Assembly (NCBI GenBank): GCA_963971405.1
Contig: OZ020487.1
Span: 23,297,371-23,361,370, forward strand
Reading direction: 5' to 3'
Length of the DNA stretch: 64,000 nucleotides
Source of the DNA: Psococerastis gibbosa
Taxonomy: Eukaryota > Arthropoda > Insecta > Psocodea > Psocidae
The position numbers were made by a program, and so were the translations under genes. Shown here in pieces: positions 26,301-41,300 of this stretch; within the stretch, counting starts at the first letter, position 1; each line of letters starts with the position of its first letter. The notes under the pieces were generated by a model. The model saw only the letters and a program-made list of their open reading frames with translations, ran no database searches and had not been told where the DNA came from.

Positions 26301-29300
26301 TTTCAATGTGCATGTGCATGACGTGGTAGCAGACATCATTAATAAGTCTCTACCATATTATAACTTAATTTATAATAGATAAGTTAAGTATCTACATTAT
26401 AGTCTCCTTAAAATATGGCAGAGTCTTATTAATAATGTCTGCTACCACATGCACATTGAAAAACGACGTCGGTGAAATAGCCGCCTAAATATAGGCTATA
26501 ATTATAATTTTTTTTTTTCGAATTTTGTAGGTGCTAATGGAGAAACAACAGCTCATATCATTAATCAATTGGCCATGTGGATGATTGAGCATCCTCATAT
26601 TGACGATGCATTAGAAGAGGACCTTGCTATTTGTGCGGCTCCTAGAACGGAAGTCGCTCAAAGTACCTCCTCGGTAAGATAGAGTTAAAAGTAACCTATA
26701 TGTTAACTATTTCTATTTTGTTTAGATGAACTTATAAAATATTTTTAATTTTGAACTTATTTCCTATTATTTTGTCATTTAGGACCGTGGTTTTTTGCTT
26801 ATCCTTTCCAAATTATATCATTATAGAGGCTTAGGTTAGGTTCATTTAATTTGTTGTATAGGGCTAAATTGTTATGGAAAACCAGTTTATAAAGTTGCAT
26901 TTTGTGGTATGAAGAAGTAAACTGGACTACAATATTTTTTAAAACTACACTAAAAATCAATTGTACTATAGTGGAAGTAGAAATATTCAATAGGCGCCCA
27001 TTCCATTGACCGGCTAGGGCTATTTCCAAAAACAGTGACGTGGTAGCAGACATTCAAGACTTAGGTTGTGATTCCACCGATCTCGCATTGCAGAATGCAA
27101 ATGACATTGACGGAAATTTAGAATTTTTCTTTTTATAGAAATCTATTAAAATGTTTGTACTTAACATATCCCATGACGCCATTTTTTAATTTTAGTTTGT
27201 TTGTTTGTGATTTTACTCTATGATCATTGATCAATTTTAACTATGGCATAGAGGAAAATAAACATTTCCGTCAATTCTGCAATGCGAGGTCGGTGGAAAC
27301 GCCACCTAAGTCTTGAATGTCTGCTACCACGTCACCGTTTTTGGAAATAGCCCTAGCCGGTCAATGGAATGGCACCTTATTAAATCATAACATTTTGTTT
27401 TAGGATTTTCCGACTGTTGTGGGCTCAAACAGGGCTGGCTTAAGAGCCCGTGGTCGTCCTTGCCCCGATATAAGGAGCTTCCTGCAGCAAATGGAAACAT
27501 CTGCCATGGATCGTCTTCATAGGTTTCGGGAAAGAGAGCGAGAGCGTCTGCACGTGCGCGGTGAAGCTCAGCCGCTTATTTTCCAACAGCATGAAGAAAG
27601 TGCTTCTGCTTTAGGTTGGTACCGTATGTCGTTAAATGATGAAGAAGAGGCCGCTGGCTATTAGGAATTGTATGGTATTATTTGTGGCTGGTGTTTTGTT
27701 TCCTAGCGCATCGGAGAGGGAGGAGGGTAGGACGGAGGTTCATTGGACCGATTAGGTTGGGCAATCGAGAAGAAGGTGAGCTATTGTGAGGGCCACTCCG
27801 CATTGTTATACTGTTTTCTTACACTTGACGATGGCGTGAGCCGAAACTGGTTGTGTGTGTATGACTGTTTTTTTTTAATGTAAATTAATTTTTCCACAAT
27901 GAGTGACAGCAAGTTTTACAAAGTTACTAAGGAGACTAAGAGATGTATATTTATCATCTGATTACAATTCTTCCTTTCATTTTGGCGGATATTCTAATGT
28001 TCATTTGCATTGTAATCCGACTAATATTAAATAATTTTAATTTACAGAGCCTTCCCAAAAGACACACTTGAGCAGTGCTCGATCAGGGAGCACACAAAAT
28101 GGCCAACATTTGACAGCGCCTGATTTAATCACAGGCTTTAAGGATAATCAAGGTAACCTTTTGAGCTTAATGACATAATAAATAGGCTACTGTGAAATGC
28201 TTGTAGCATTTTTAATTACACACGCAAATTTAATTGTATTGTATCAACCGTAACTCTGTAGTATCTAGAGCCTGGGCATTATGTAAACGATTAAAACCCA
28301 ACTTTATACGTATTTCATAAAAAGTGTATTGAGAAGCAAACTATTTCGGAAGTCTATTCCATCGCCAGGTGTAATTTCAAACTTAAACATAAAACAGGAA
28401 GTGCCAACCTTCACAGCATAAAATGAAAGTCATATTATATGAAATTCCAACGTCAGAAAGTTAAAAACGCCAATTTACGTGCGAAATAACCTCCGTTTGC
28501 AGCGCCAGCCTTGAACATTATGATCATTCCAAAAGCTGCTGGCTAATGTGTGTAGAACTGACGAGGAAATATATTCAGTATATACAATACGGTATTGTAC
28601 GTGTTACTTTAAACATCTGATATTAATCGCGCAATTAAACCTCTTTTACACCGTCATTTCAATTTATGCGTTTTTTCATCAGTTTTTGACTACTGTGCTG
28701 TCTTGACTGTGAAACCTCTTACATCTTTGGTCATAGAATGCGACACCCTTTGTATGGACGATACCGGGTTTGACCCTCTCGACTACGCCTATGCTGGAAT
28801 GAGCACTCTGGCTCCTCTGCTGGGACTAGCAGATCGTGGGGTGCCTGACCCTTGGCCCATTAGGGACGCTGACGCACTCGGTGCATCAGCTGTTGATCGT
28901 GCCGTTGCTCCTGATGCAGATCACGGTAAGTTTGTTATTTTTTATTCATTTATTCAGCTGTGTCATTTGCTTTGGAGTCATTAGATTTTTATTGATAGGA
29001 TTATCGCCTCGTTTCAAAGCGACTCAAATCAAACGACTGCCTCAAGTTCGGCACGTGTATGCGCGAGTTCTGATAGGCCATCCCAGTTAGAACGTACGCT
29101 GTCACTGAGACTGATCATTACAATCAGGGTGCACATTGTTAGCATGTCCAATAACTGTATTGTAAGTTTCATTTAAGAGGAATGATATTGGCCACCCCTC
29201 GACCCACCCAAAATCGGTTGGTTTATATTTTGTATTTAATTTAATGCGAGAGTTATAAAGATTTGGTCTATTCCAGTAGTAGAGGACTATTTCACGCACC

Positions 29301-32300
29301 AAATTATAGAGTTTTTAAATTTTAATGAATAATTAAAATTCCGTTTCACGGAAAAAGCACTACATCAAGACAACAAAATTCCTTAAGTTATAGTACGTTA
29401 CTATGCATGAACTAGTAATCTACTGCTTGGATCTTTTATAACGGATATATTGAAATTAAATTAAAATATAAAACAACCGAATTTGAAGTGACGAAGCCAG
29501 GTGGCCAATACCTACGGTCAGCAGTGCTAATGGATCCTAATGTACTTAAATTAAATGCCCCTTTCTGTTAAACCCACGTCTTTAAATAATGGCTACTATC
29601 GAAGCAGCATGTATATGATTGCCGAATACAAATTTCCCTGCTATAAGCCTCTTCAGGTATATTGTTATCCATGGGATAACCATTTCTCTATTCCGAAGCA
29701 TTAGAAAATTTCAATTATCCATATGATTTATTTACCATGCATGGCCGGTGTTTGAAACGATATTAAGCAATATTGTATATACTGTAGATGTAGATTTTTG
29801 GCATTTCGAAATGAACTGGTTAATGGTATGCAAACCATACTATAAAGTTAAGCACAATAACTTAACTGAAATTGTGTTACCTACTTGATTGGAAAAAATC
29901 ATTTGGCCGTGATAAGCAAGCATAATTAATGTATTCTTCAAACATACCACACCTTTGCATACATGTTTCGCTTATTGAATTATATCACATTTTCCCTTTC
30001 CTTTTTAAACGTAGTAGGCCTACTATATAAGGAAAGCTTTGTGATGGTCAAAATTTTCAATTTCGGGATTTCAGTGGATTTCGATGCGTTGAGGTCCTGG
30101 GAACAAAAAAAGCGGTTTTTACGAAATGTCGGTCTGTCTGTCTCTTCGTCGAATTGTGGACAAACTACTCATTGGACTTCGATTAAATTTTGCATGTATG
30201 TAGGTTCACAAAAGTCATGTCCGGCACCATTTTTTATATGGGGCTAACTTAATTTTTACTCGACTATAACCCCCAAAAACTATAAAAGAAAAGTCAAAAA
30301 CAATTATTTCTCAAAAATGGCATCAGCGATTTCTTTTAAATTCACATAAATTGTAGTCGTTAATAATGCAAACAAATCTAATAGGTTGCTTTCCCAAGGA
30401 AAATTTTGGTTTTGAATAATGAAATTATTTTGATCGAAATTACATTGCATACCCTGCCATTATTAGCCTACTGTGTCAAATTATATTGGTCTGCCAATTC
30501 TTGATTATGCAATCGTCTTACTGACCAATTCCGTGCTTGGGATACGGAAAGTCGATGTGACCGAAATTTGACACTAAGACAATTGTTTACTCATTATTAT
30601 CTATCGGTACCAATAATATTGATAAATAGGAAAACATGTACGGGTTGACTCGAACCGGTTCTTTTATACTTGTTTCATTTGGTAGGGTTTCTGTCACAAA
30701 CAAAAATATGCTGATGGAATGCAGCTTGAATTGGAAATACTTATTTATTTTGCCTCTTTACAGGCGCCTTAACAACATTTGAAGGTCTCTTTTTAAAAGT
30801 GCCCTGATTAGTCTCAATTAATTTGTTCAATAAAATTGAAATGACTGGCACACGAATTCTAGGGGATTTTGAGCAAATGTCAGTGCAGTTAATGTCAAGC
30901 TCATCAGTCAATGCAAAGTGTCCGGAATGAGCCATTCATTTCCTCTTGTCCCGCTTTCACCCTTCTTAATTCTTCTTTGACGCGATATTCTTCCGAATCG
31001 ACCAGTTTCAACCAGTCGTCAGAGCTTTGGAAACGTTTTCGAAACTCGCCTGTAACAAATAATATTTATGTTGTAAAGTCAGGCGCAATGCCGGGTTTGG
31101 CCTTGCGGGGCTGCAATTGTGTGGGACCCTTTCTCGGGCAGAAAACTCTTATACCCTTGCACGAATATTCCCCTATCATTTATAAAATAGAGACTCATCC
31201 AGAATAAAAAATAGAATTAATCATTAATGCCACGGCACATTCCAATTTCCTTCAAATATTTCGACAAGTGTATTTATTTGCTTTAGTTTTTTTTTTTTTT
31301 TTTTAGTTCAGGGCCATCGCCATGGAGAACTTGGCGGTGTTCGTCAACAAATTAAAACTCACGGACTTGTGAAGTGCCTTATGCCTGCTCAAAAGGCTTC
31401 AGCCTACTTTAAAACATAATAATGATAGTTCTTTTTATCTATTGAGATTTTTAATTATGGGCCTTTTGGGGGGGGGGGGACCTGGGGCCATGACCCTCCT
31501 GGCCCCATAGCCAAACCCGGCACTGGTCGGGCGCCTTACTGCACAATGTTTTTGTAATGTGTCGTATACCGATACCGACCGGCGAATGCAACAGACTCAG
31601 GATGCTGTTATGCCCCGTTTTTTCATGACTTGCGGTTTAAAAGTTCATTTAGTTTCACGAGTCTCAGTTAGAAGAAATGAAGCCTATCTAGTGCCTTGTA
31701 CTAAACATTGGATCCTTCAGTATAGGAATTTTAGTCTGATGTTCAGAAATGCAGAGGAACTGAGGAAGGACTGACACAAAATTTGAAGGCGCGCTCCGCC
31801 ACTGATAGGAACCGCCCTGTTTGGTGCATGTGTAGGTGAAAACCCAAGATTTCAGAAGCTATCGTGACTGCATCAGCCAATTCGTGTACCTTTTTTACAC
31901 TCTTAATACCTAATACCTATAGTCTACATTTTACCTTGAAATCTCTATGGATATTATACTGTCTATATAACATGTATATTATATAAATGGATTTATTACC
32001 GTTTAAAACAGACATAGATGGTAAATCACCACCGTACGTAGACGGCACACAAGATTTGGGAATCTTGTTGTACAATGCTTCCATTTCGTTTGGCATGTAG
32101 GAAAATATCTGTAACATATCACATTGCATTACTTCCCAATTTTGATATCAAATGAAAATGCGGCAATCCCAAGAGTGATGATTAATATTTTTTTAAATAG
32201 GCCCATGTAATTAAAATTGAAGAAGATAACATTTTCTCATGAAAAAATAATAGGATGCGTACGAGTATGTAGGCTTAAGGCGGCAATGCCACTGGCGAAT

Positions 32301-35300
32301 TTACTTCATTTGTGATTAGAGATTTTTTGTTTGTTTTGTTTTAAGGAGACTATTATGTAGATACTTAACTTATCTATTGTAAATTAAGTTATAATATATG
32401 GTAAAGACATATTAATGATGTCTGCTTAAAACAAAACCAACAAAAAATCTAAAATCACAAGTGAAGTAAATTCGCCGGTGGAATTGCCGCCTTAAGAAGA
32501 TTTGCAATATTTTTGACTGCTCATACTGAGGAAATTGTGCATAGATAGGTCACATACAGGTAATAACCCTGTACCTAGATAACTAGATAATACAGTATAG
32601 TAGCATTTTTTAATGCACATTTCCTGGGCGCCTCTTATTCTTCTACTGTTGGAGTGCAGCTCTCTGCATTTCATGATGTCTTTCTTTTCGGTTAAAATAG
32701 CAGGTAACAATAATTGTGAAACCTGACAGTTATAGTTTAAAAAGTCTTATTTCCAATTAACGCAGAGATTTCAAAATTGTACTCAAAGGAATTTATCAAT
32801 TTCGTCAAATTGACGCAGCCATTCTTTAAAATATTTTGAATCTCTGCCTAAAATGGTTCACCACCCTAGTTTAAAGCAGTCAGATATTGCTGTATATTCT
32901 TACTATTTAATCTTTAATCTTTAATTCCAACAATAAAACAATTACAGTTAGTGACAATTTATGTACCGCAGGGCAGTAGCCCGTGTGCGGCTTAACTTTG
33001 GTTACCTATCTATATATTAAAATACTATTTTAATTATACTATAAACTAAATACTTATATACTATAAGCTAAATAATTATCTACTATAAACTAATTATAAT
33101 ATTATACTTTTGTCATGTATTATTTCTGAGACAATCCAGTTTTGCAATTTCCTATTAGGTTCCTAAATAATAAATTTACCTTTGACACGAGGGCTTTTGA
33201 AAGGAATGGCCGGACAATTAAGATGATTTGACTTAGAAGCCCGTTACAGTTTATTACGTGAACTTCCCTGATTAAATTCTCCATTATCTAGAAATCCAAC
33301 AAATTTATAAGTCCCTCTATACATTACATGATTGAAATTTAAAAAAAATATATTTCAGAACAGAATTTTCTATGACTCTTTTCAGCAAAACTATTGTCAC
33401 AGAACTTACTATTTTAATACAATACCTGGGAGGGGGCGGGGTTCATTTATTATTTTATTACGTATTTTAAAGCGTACCTACTTTAAATTATTGTTATTAA
33501 TGGAAAACTTTTCATGAAAAAAAAACGTGGCGTTTCTCTTACCTGAATATACTTTAACACCTGACCGACATCGTTTATGTTGATTTTTGGAAGATAGCCC
33601 AAATGGAAACCTTCCATATCAATGACGGTTACTACACCGTTCACATAGTGGGCGACCCGGCCTAATTCGAAATCCAAACCGGCTGTAAAAGACTTCATTG
33701 CCAAGGAGAAGTCCAATTTTGAAGGATCTGCTGAATCGCTTAGACGCAGAAAGGTTAATCTTCCACCTTTTAGGTTAATTTTCCACGGGTCTGGTGTGGC
33801 AATCTCTCTGTGAACACAACACATTTTATAAAGCTTTCGTCTTCAACCTATTGACATCAACTAAGTTTGAGAAGTGAATAGCTACTACAGAAAATCCCTT
33901 TCGGCCCTGGCCGATCAAGTGAAGGAAGAACTTGTCAACGGATCAATTTCACTTTAAATTGTCGCCATTTTGAAATCAGTGCTTTGTCGTAAAAAGTGTT
34001 AATTGCCATTATCGTAGATAAACCTGCGGGCTCCCATTCACATGTTACCTCATCCTTCTTCGACCAATGTTAATTGAGTTATGAATTTTTTAAGTTTTTC
34101 GGCCGCCATCTTAAAACAAAATGGCGGATCACTCTGGTTATGAACTCGATCAAGGCATTTGTATGATAAATTTTTGTGCCAAGTTTAATAAAAACCTGAT
34201 AATATCTACGAAAGTTAGAGTGTTTCCTAAAATTGATATACATAACTTGCATAAGAGGAACGCCAAGTTTATTCGATTATGAAGAAAACCCTGTAACTTC
34301 CGTGTATACATATATCCAATTTTGATGAAACTTGTTACAAAAATTTAGAATAGGCTACAAATGTCTTGATTTAGTTCGTTTATCAGCGTTATCTGCCATT
34401 TTGCTAAAAGATGGCGGCCGATTAAAAATCAAATCCCAGTTTAATATTAGTCCCAGAGGGATGGAATAAGTTGTAAAGTAAAGTAAAGTAAAGTAATTTT
34501 ATTTCCTTCAAAATATAGATTAACAATTATTTTATAAGTGTAATAACAGTAGGAGGGGACCCTTTAGGACGAGCCTGTGCTGAGCCCCCTTTTAATATAT
34601 CTAATAGCTAAAACTAAAAACTAAGATAAGCGAATTATAATTATTAAATTTTAGTTGCGATAACTAAACATGCAATACAATAAAAAAACATGCTGACATT
34701 CTGGGTGGCTGTTAGGACAATAAAGGACGTTTTTTTTATATTTCAGGGTATTGGCTGAGTTGTTTTTTAATTTTATCTTTGTAAATAGTTAGGTTTAATG
34801 CTGATTCAACTGATAGAGGAAGCAAATTGTAAGCTTTTACTGAGAGAAAGGAGTGTGAATGCTGAAATAAAGTAGTTCTAAAAGTTGGGATTCTGAGGCA
34901 GCTCTCTTCAGTCAATCTGGTTCCTTGTGAGTGTTGTATGTAGTCTTCAAGAGTGTTGTGTGTGTATCTATATAGTAAGAGCTGTGTAATGTAGGTAGTT
35001 TCAAATGTAGGTACTTGTAGGTCATTGAATAGAGTTCCTGATGGATGAAGGCGTTGCTTACCCATAGCAACTTTTAGCACTGCTCTAAGAGCTACTATTA
35101 TTGTCCTTAAATGGCTATCAGCTGCATGTGACGGAAGGCCGGTATTTTTTATCTACGATAATGGTAATTAACAATTTTTGCGACAAATCAAGGATTTGAA
35201 GATAGTAGTAGTAGTGTTCGTCGGGTTAATAACGACTTAGGCCTCATATTTGGGCCCAGTGGACCTCCTGATTATAGCGGATTCCGAACCACTTGGGAAA

Positions 35301-38300
35301 CACAGTGAAGTCACACCATTAGTTCGGAGGTGACCAGGACAAGTCCTACCATGTTGGCCGGTCAAAGTTAAAATAATATGATACTTGCACGAAATGCAAT
35401 ATGTTCTAATTTATAATTATAAGAGAAAGAGAAACCATGCGAAGCGGGGTCGGTGCTTTTATGAAATCTCCCTAGGCTACTAAATTATTCTATTGACATA
35501 ATTTATAATACATCTAATATTCATAATTAAGCACTGCATAATGATAATAATAATTTTATGGGATTGAGATGGACTGTTCCACTTTCACTTAATTTAGCCG
35601 TACAAGTTACATGCATACGTGTTACTTGTGCTCCATTGTTGCCTGTGTGGTAATTTCAATAGTAAATTTGGTAGGGCCTATGACTTGCGGTTTTTTCATT
35701 GAACACACCAAGTGGCGTCCAGTCTAGCCACCGGCCTAGCTTGAGGAAACACAGTACTTCCTGTTGGAATCTGACTTGCAGCAACCTGTCACTGTCAGGA
35801 CATGTAGAGTAGAGGTACAGACTCCGAATTTCACCCGAAAGGTTGTTGTGGTTCGAGTCCCACACTTGCTACATTTTCTAGCCATGCTTCGGAGGGCATG
35901 TAAAGCAGGCGGTCCCGGGTCTTCCTATTTGAGTGTAAGAGAGGGCGTTATAGCTCTAACTCCGCTAGGTTGGCTTAGTAATAAAACAAAAAGTCAATAT
36001 TTAGTTATTTATTTACTGTGCATCCTGCTGCTGCTATGTTTGATAGTCAGTCAGAAAACCTGTCGGAATATGCAAAACTTTTGCGGGACTGCGGGGCCTA
36101 CTATGGCGTGTTACCATACTATTGGGGTTGAAAATGTAAACAGCACAATTTGGAATAGCACTTTCCATTATAAAATTAGCTTTTTTACATTTTTAATGCT
36201 AGGCTAAGATCAAAATTAATCGCCATATTAGGCCTGCTGATAGGATTTCGTAAGCTTGTGACTTTGTGAGATAAGTATTGGATAGTATTGAAAGTATAGC
36301 CAAGCGAAACAAGCTACCTGAGCTAAGGATAAAGTGTAACCAGAGAGACACAAAGTGAAACCTTAAGTTACCAAAACGGAGGTGAACCTGGTTACAACAA
36401 GCCAAAGGCAGCGCCAATCCAAAAAACCGGTCAAGGGAAAAAGTCGATTTTTACTTTAAATAAAATTTCAGACTATCTTTCCGTTTCACTTACGCTAAAT
36501 CCAACTGTTGTTCCACTGCTTTCGAGCTTGCAAAACGTTCTTTAAACATTCCTGGGTTCCTTGTTTTGTGTGTGAAGTAAGAATCAATCATTTCCTTCGC
36601 GCTTTCCGTACTAAGGTTGCCAGTGAGTACTAAGAAAAAGCCAAGGGATGGCCCTGGAAACATTCAAGGTTATTCATAGGTGTCTTAGTGTAATTATGGA
36701 ATGAGCCGTTGTTTTATGACTGCGTTTGAACAACGTCCGGATCCCATGAATTGCTAATTAAGTCCATTCGTTACATGGGTGCCTTCACAGAATCATATCC
36801 CCAGGTATTACTAAATAACTCTTAAGTACTGCCATCTATGCCCAAACGTTTAATAATAATAATAATAATAATAATAAAGTCTTGATTGAGAAAACGGGTA
36901 TAATTTCCATTGCGATGATACCCATACTCACATCTGCAAAGTTTCGGGAAACCACCTTCAACCCCCTTCCTCCGAAAATCCCCTCTCCGTAGCCTATTCC
37001 CGAACAAAACTTGCCCCAAAATCCAGCCAACAACTTTTTTCACCATAGGTACTCAAATGCCCATGGTAAGTATGAAAAATACCCTGGTGCGAGTGGTCTG
37101 ACTAACCAGGTAAATTTTGTGCTGAAAATTTAGGGCTGTCAGTAAGGGTGGCTACCAAGATAGCTTGAAAATTCTTGGCAATTAATACTATTGTATTGTA
37201 TGCTAGGACTTTATAAAACATTATACTATAATAGGCAAAATTTCAAATTCGTGGTGCCCAAAGAAACGAATGCGGTGGATTTTCTGAAAAAGGCCTGCAA
37301 TAACTTTGGAAAATTTGAATTTTATAATGATTTGAATTCGATTTGAAAATGAAGCCCCTTTCTCACGAAGGTGAAAGTAACATATAACTTATAAAATTGC
37401 ACATATTGAAATCAAGGCCGTAACCGTAATTTCTTCAAGGGGGTAGCTTTTAATTGCATTGGGTTAAAGCAATGTTATAGACACATTTAGCAGGCTGTAC
37501 CTTCGAACGCGATGTCTCGCGGAACGTTTCAGCGGTTTTCTACTACAATGACAAAGTTAAGTAGCAAGTAAGTAATTCGGTTGTTCTTTGGTCTGCAGGA
37601 AAACCTCGGGCCAGAAATGTGGGAACAGTTATTCAATTATTAGCTTATTAGTTGAGAATTTATGACAATACATGATTAGAAGAAGAGGTTTAACTAATAA
37701 AAGTTTGAAATTTTGTCGTTTTGTTTAGGTCAAAACCGTCTTTTAAATGTCGGCGTCCTTGGAGCGTTGGCGCCCTAAGCGGCTGCCTCACGGCTTCATA
37801 GGCTCGCACGGCCTTGAAAGAAGCAAGGCGATACCTGGTTTGGTTTTGTAACGGAATGGTACATACAGTGATTTCGTGTAATGCTACCATGAAATTATTT
37901 TTCAGTTTGACCACAAATAGTCTGTTAATGTAGGCTGCATCTCATAACCCAGTACACCAAATCTTATTATACAGTAGAAACTGTGCTATCACTTTTATCG
38001 TTATTACAAGCTAGGCCTAGACGGCTTGTAGTTGTTACATAGCAAATCCAATGTTATTTTGCGTTGAAACATGATGATTTCAAGATTCATTACTTTTCTG
38101 AAACAACAATGACTGATTCATTCACACGCTAATCCATTATAACATAATAGTACGTCATTATAGCTGTTTAGACTTTAGCCTTATGTTTTGCGTATTTGTT
38201 GATGTTCCCTCAATTTAACTTTACCAGTCCATTGTCTTCTAATATGCGGTGCATGAAGGTATAAATCGTTCCAAATGTTTGCAAACAAAAGACGTTTGAT

Positions 38301-41300
38301 AATTTTTTGTGACTTCGTTGGCAAGGTGTTTTTTTTTTGCGAGTATCTACACACCTTGCGGTCGGAGACGTGTCGTAACTCGACACAAGTACCTATTAGG
38401 TTACTTAGTGAGGCGATTAAAGAGGTTAATCGGATGCATTCATTAAATTGTTTGTACGCGATTTAACCTTTGTTTTACTGTAAATAATTAAAAATAAATA
38501 AATAAATTTCTTCATCCACGGCAACGATCATCTAAGAATAGTCTTTCATAGACATAATAAAAATTACAAACTTAAGTGATACACGGACTATTTACCCCGC
38601 GGCAAAGAATAATTAAATGGTAGGTACTCACTGCTCAAATCAGGGAGATGAGGCTCCTTCTTAACCCATTCTTCTAAGTTGTCAATTTGTTGCTTATGCT
38701 CTTCAACAAATTTAGTGTAAATTTCATCAATTTTTTCCCAATCATCCAGATGGTATGCGCTGGGCACATGGGTGGCCATGGTTCGGTTAGCTTGTCTGCC
38801 CCTGCAAATTGAAAATACTCTGATTCCACACAAGACCATTCACCCTCACAGTGCCGGATTAACCCCTTGGGGGGCCGGGGGCACAAGATATGGGGGGGCC
38901 GTGGGTGCAAGCCTGAGGGGGACGAGGTGGTCCCAGACCTCATAAAAGGCGGAGGCACTTGTCAGTGCCGTAACGATATGTTTTCGAAAGTGTGGCATAA
39001 TTTGGTGCCTCTGCATCCATTTTCATAAAAGTTGCTCAGGAGACAGAGGGCTGAAATATTGGGGTTTTCCACATTTTGAGAACAAGAAAGCTTACCTACA
39101 TATTACAAAGAATCAATATAATTATGGCCATGGGCGGCCCGGGGTTCTCCCCCGGGAGAAAAGTTTTGAAAAATAGGGCTGAAATAGTGAGGTTTTGCGC
39201 ATTTTGAGTGTTTTAACACTTAGATTTTTGAGGCAAAGAATATAATGCCTTCCAAAGGGGGGAGGGGGCGATAGCAGGTCGCTTCGTCAGCCCCTGGTGC
39301 AAGTTGCAACCTCCCCTAAAATTCATAAATCTACCTCATAACTTTTAATTTCTATTTCTTTATATTTTAATCTAAAAATATCTCATTCTGGGGGGTGGGG
39401 GGGCCGGGGGCCTGTGCCCCAAGTGCCCATGGGTTAATCCGGCACTGCACCTTCAATCGAAATCCCCTGACGTTTTTAGGGATAATTTACTGCCCTTCGT
39501 AAGAGTCATACACAGAATCTGTAACTTATACATAATGTACTTTATATCAAAAAGTCCAAAAGAAATTAATTTTGTCCGTCCCCTCCATTCTGTATACGTT
39601 AGTTCTTTCGTTATTTGGCAAATTTTAGTTCCCTCCCTGTGTCTATAATGAGGAGGTATTACAAGAAAGACGTAAAAAAATGTAGTAGACCCGCGGCCGC
39701 TCAATGCGTGGAGTACACTACGATACTTATGGGATGGAACTTTTGTACATTATGCATGTGAATTGTTACTAATTACGATATAGTGAGTTGCTTGGAAGAA
39801 AGTGAGATTCTGTCCAGTTTGTCAACTAGAGATGCACGTGTGTAAGAAGATACTGGATTAGCCTTGAATTTGGGCACAGGCCCTATTTATTTCCATGGTG
39901 ATGTAAGTGTTGAAACACATTCCCTATTTAAATAAACTGATATCGGCATGAAATGAGGAAACGAACGTTCTCACAGCACAAACCTTGAGTTTTTTTTTAT
40001 GAAATGAAATTAGAAACGTCTTTATATTAGGCAGCTTTAGCCCCGAAGGGCTACTCTACCAGCTAACCTATTTTGGTTTACAGATTATTTTTCAAATTAA
40101 TGACATAACAATTTTTCCCTGAAAAAAAAAAAAAAAAAAAAAATGAAAAAAGGAGCGAAAATAATATGGAACTCATTCATTCACTCTCTCACTTCTCTCC
40201 CCAGAAACTGATGGCAGGCTGTCCTAAATCTCCCCAAATTATTTATAAATATTTACAAAATATTTTTAGCCAATAAATCATAGTAAACAAATATGATGCG
40301 CGTTGCAGTTATCTTAATTTTCGTGCGCTTTTGCTTCGAACTAAATGACGAAATATTCTCAAATTTAATGTGATGTCTCAGGGCTGTCATAAGTTCATAA
40401 GTTTGATATGGCAGTTTCCCCGTTGCAAATAGCAATAAATGGCAGTGAATATCTCGACCTTCCATTTTATGGTTTATCTTTTAAGTAGCCTACCTCAATG
40501 GACTCAACAGCCTTGGGGCTAACAGTTTACTGATCTCGCACGCACCCTTATTACAATATTATTAGGAGGAGGTCAACAATAATTACTCTGGAAATGGTAC
40601 GGACCTCCTCATTAAATGGGTGCATTGATTAGATGCGGGAAAATTATAGATATCTGCATCATTACAACCTTCAATGAGTAATATATGTTCCAGACTTGTT
40701 CCCGTACAGGTGGATGGGCATCCGGAGCTCAGCCACCCAACGGTTCCGCAGTAGTTTCCTCGTGTAAGCAGATGGTATTCGCTACAAGTCTAATGCAGTC
40801 AAAAGCAAGCTACCATTTAGGTTGTGAGTCAAACTGACTGCCCCTGTTGAAGTTTTCATTTTTGTTTTAATTGCCGCTATTTTTGTTTTGTTATGTTGGA
40901 ACACTTCCCCCATCGCAGTACTGTCAGATGTCCTCCTACGTTTCACCGCTATAGGCAATACTTATCCATCTATTCCATTTTATTATCGTTGGTTAGGTCA
41001 AGCTAACGCCTGTTACAATGTCAATGGTAAGCATGTCTTAGCTTGCCCATTGTCACTCGTAGCCGGTGTGGGTTGCCATCAAGCTATTGAACTAGTTTGC
41101 CAACGGCCAGAAATTCATGCGGAAACATTGCTAATCATGTCCGAAAAGCCGGTGTGGCAATGTTGACAGGTCAAAGTTCAACGGGCGATTACATGTTCAC
41201 AAAAACCCTTCAAATAATAATAAAAAGGTATGTTCCACTGGGGATATGAGAAGTTTGGGGCTCTCCACCGAGGACGCACAGGACAGAACTGTGTGGAAAC

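Noticed and set aside
27624-27664. HERC1 stop at 27662 as the end of the gene
   Set aside because: A strong donor at 27624 joins in phase to exon 36, and clear HERC1 blocks continue to 63699.
30911-31207. Plus-strand 98-codon ORF
   Set aside because: Antisense of the last CRAL-TRIO exon plus a MITE end; no coding features.
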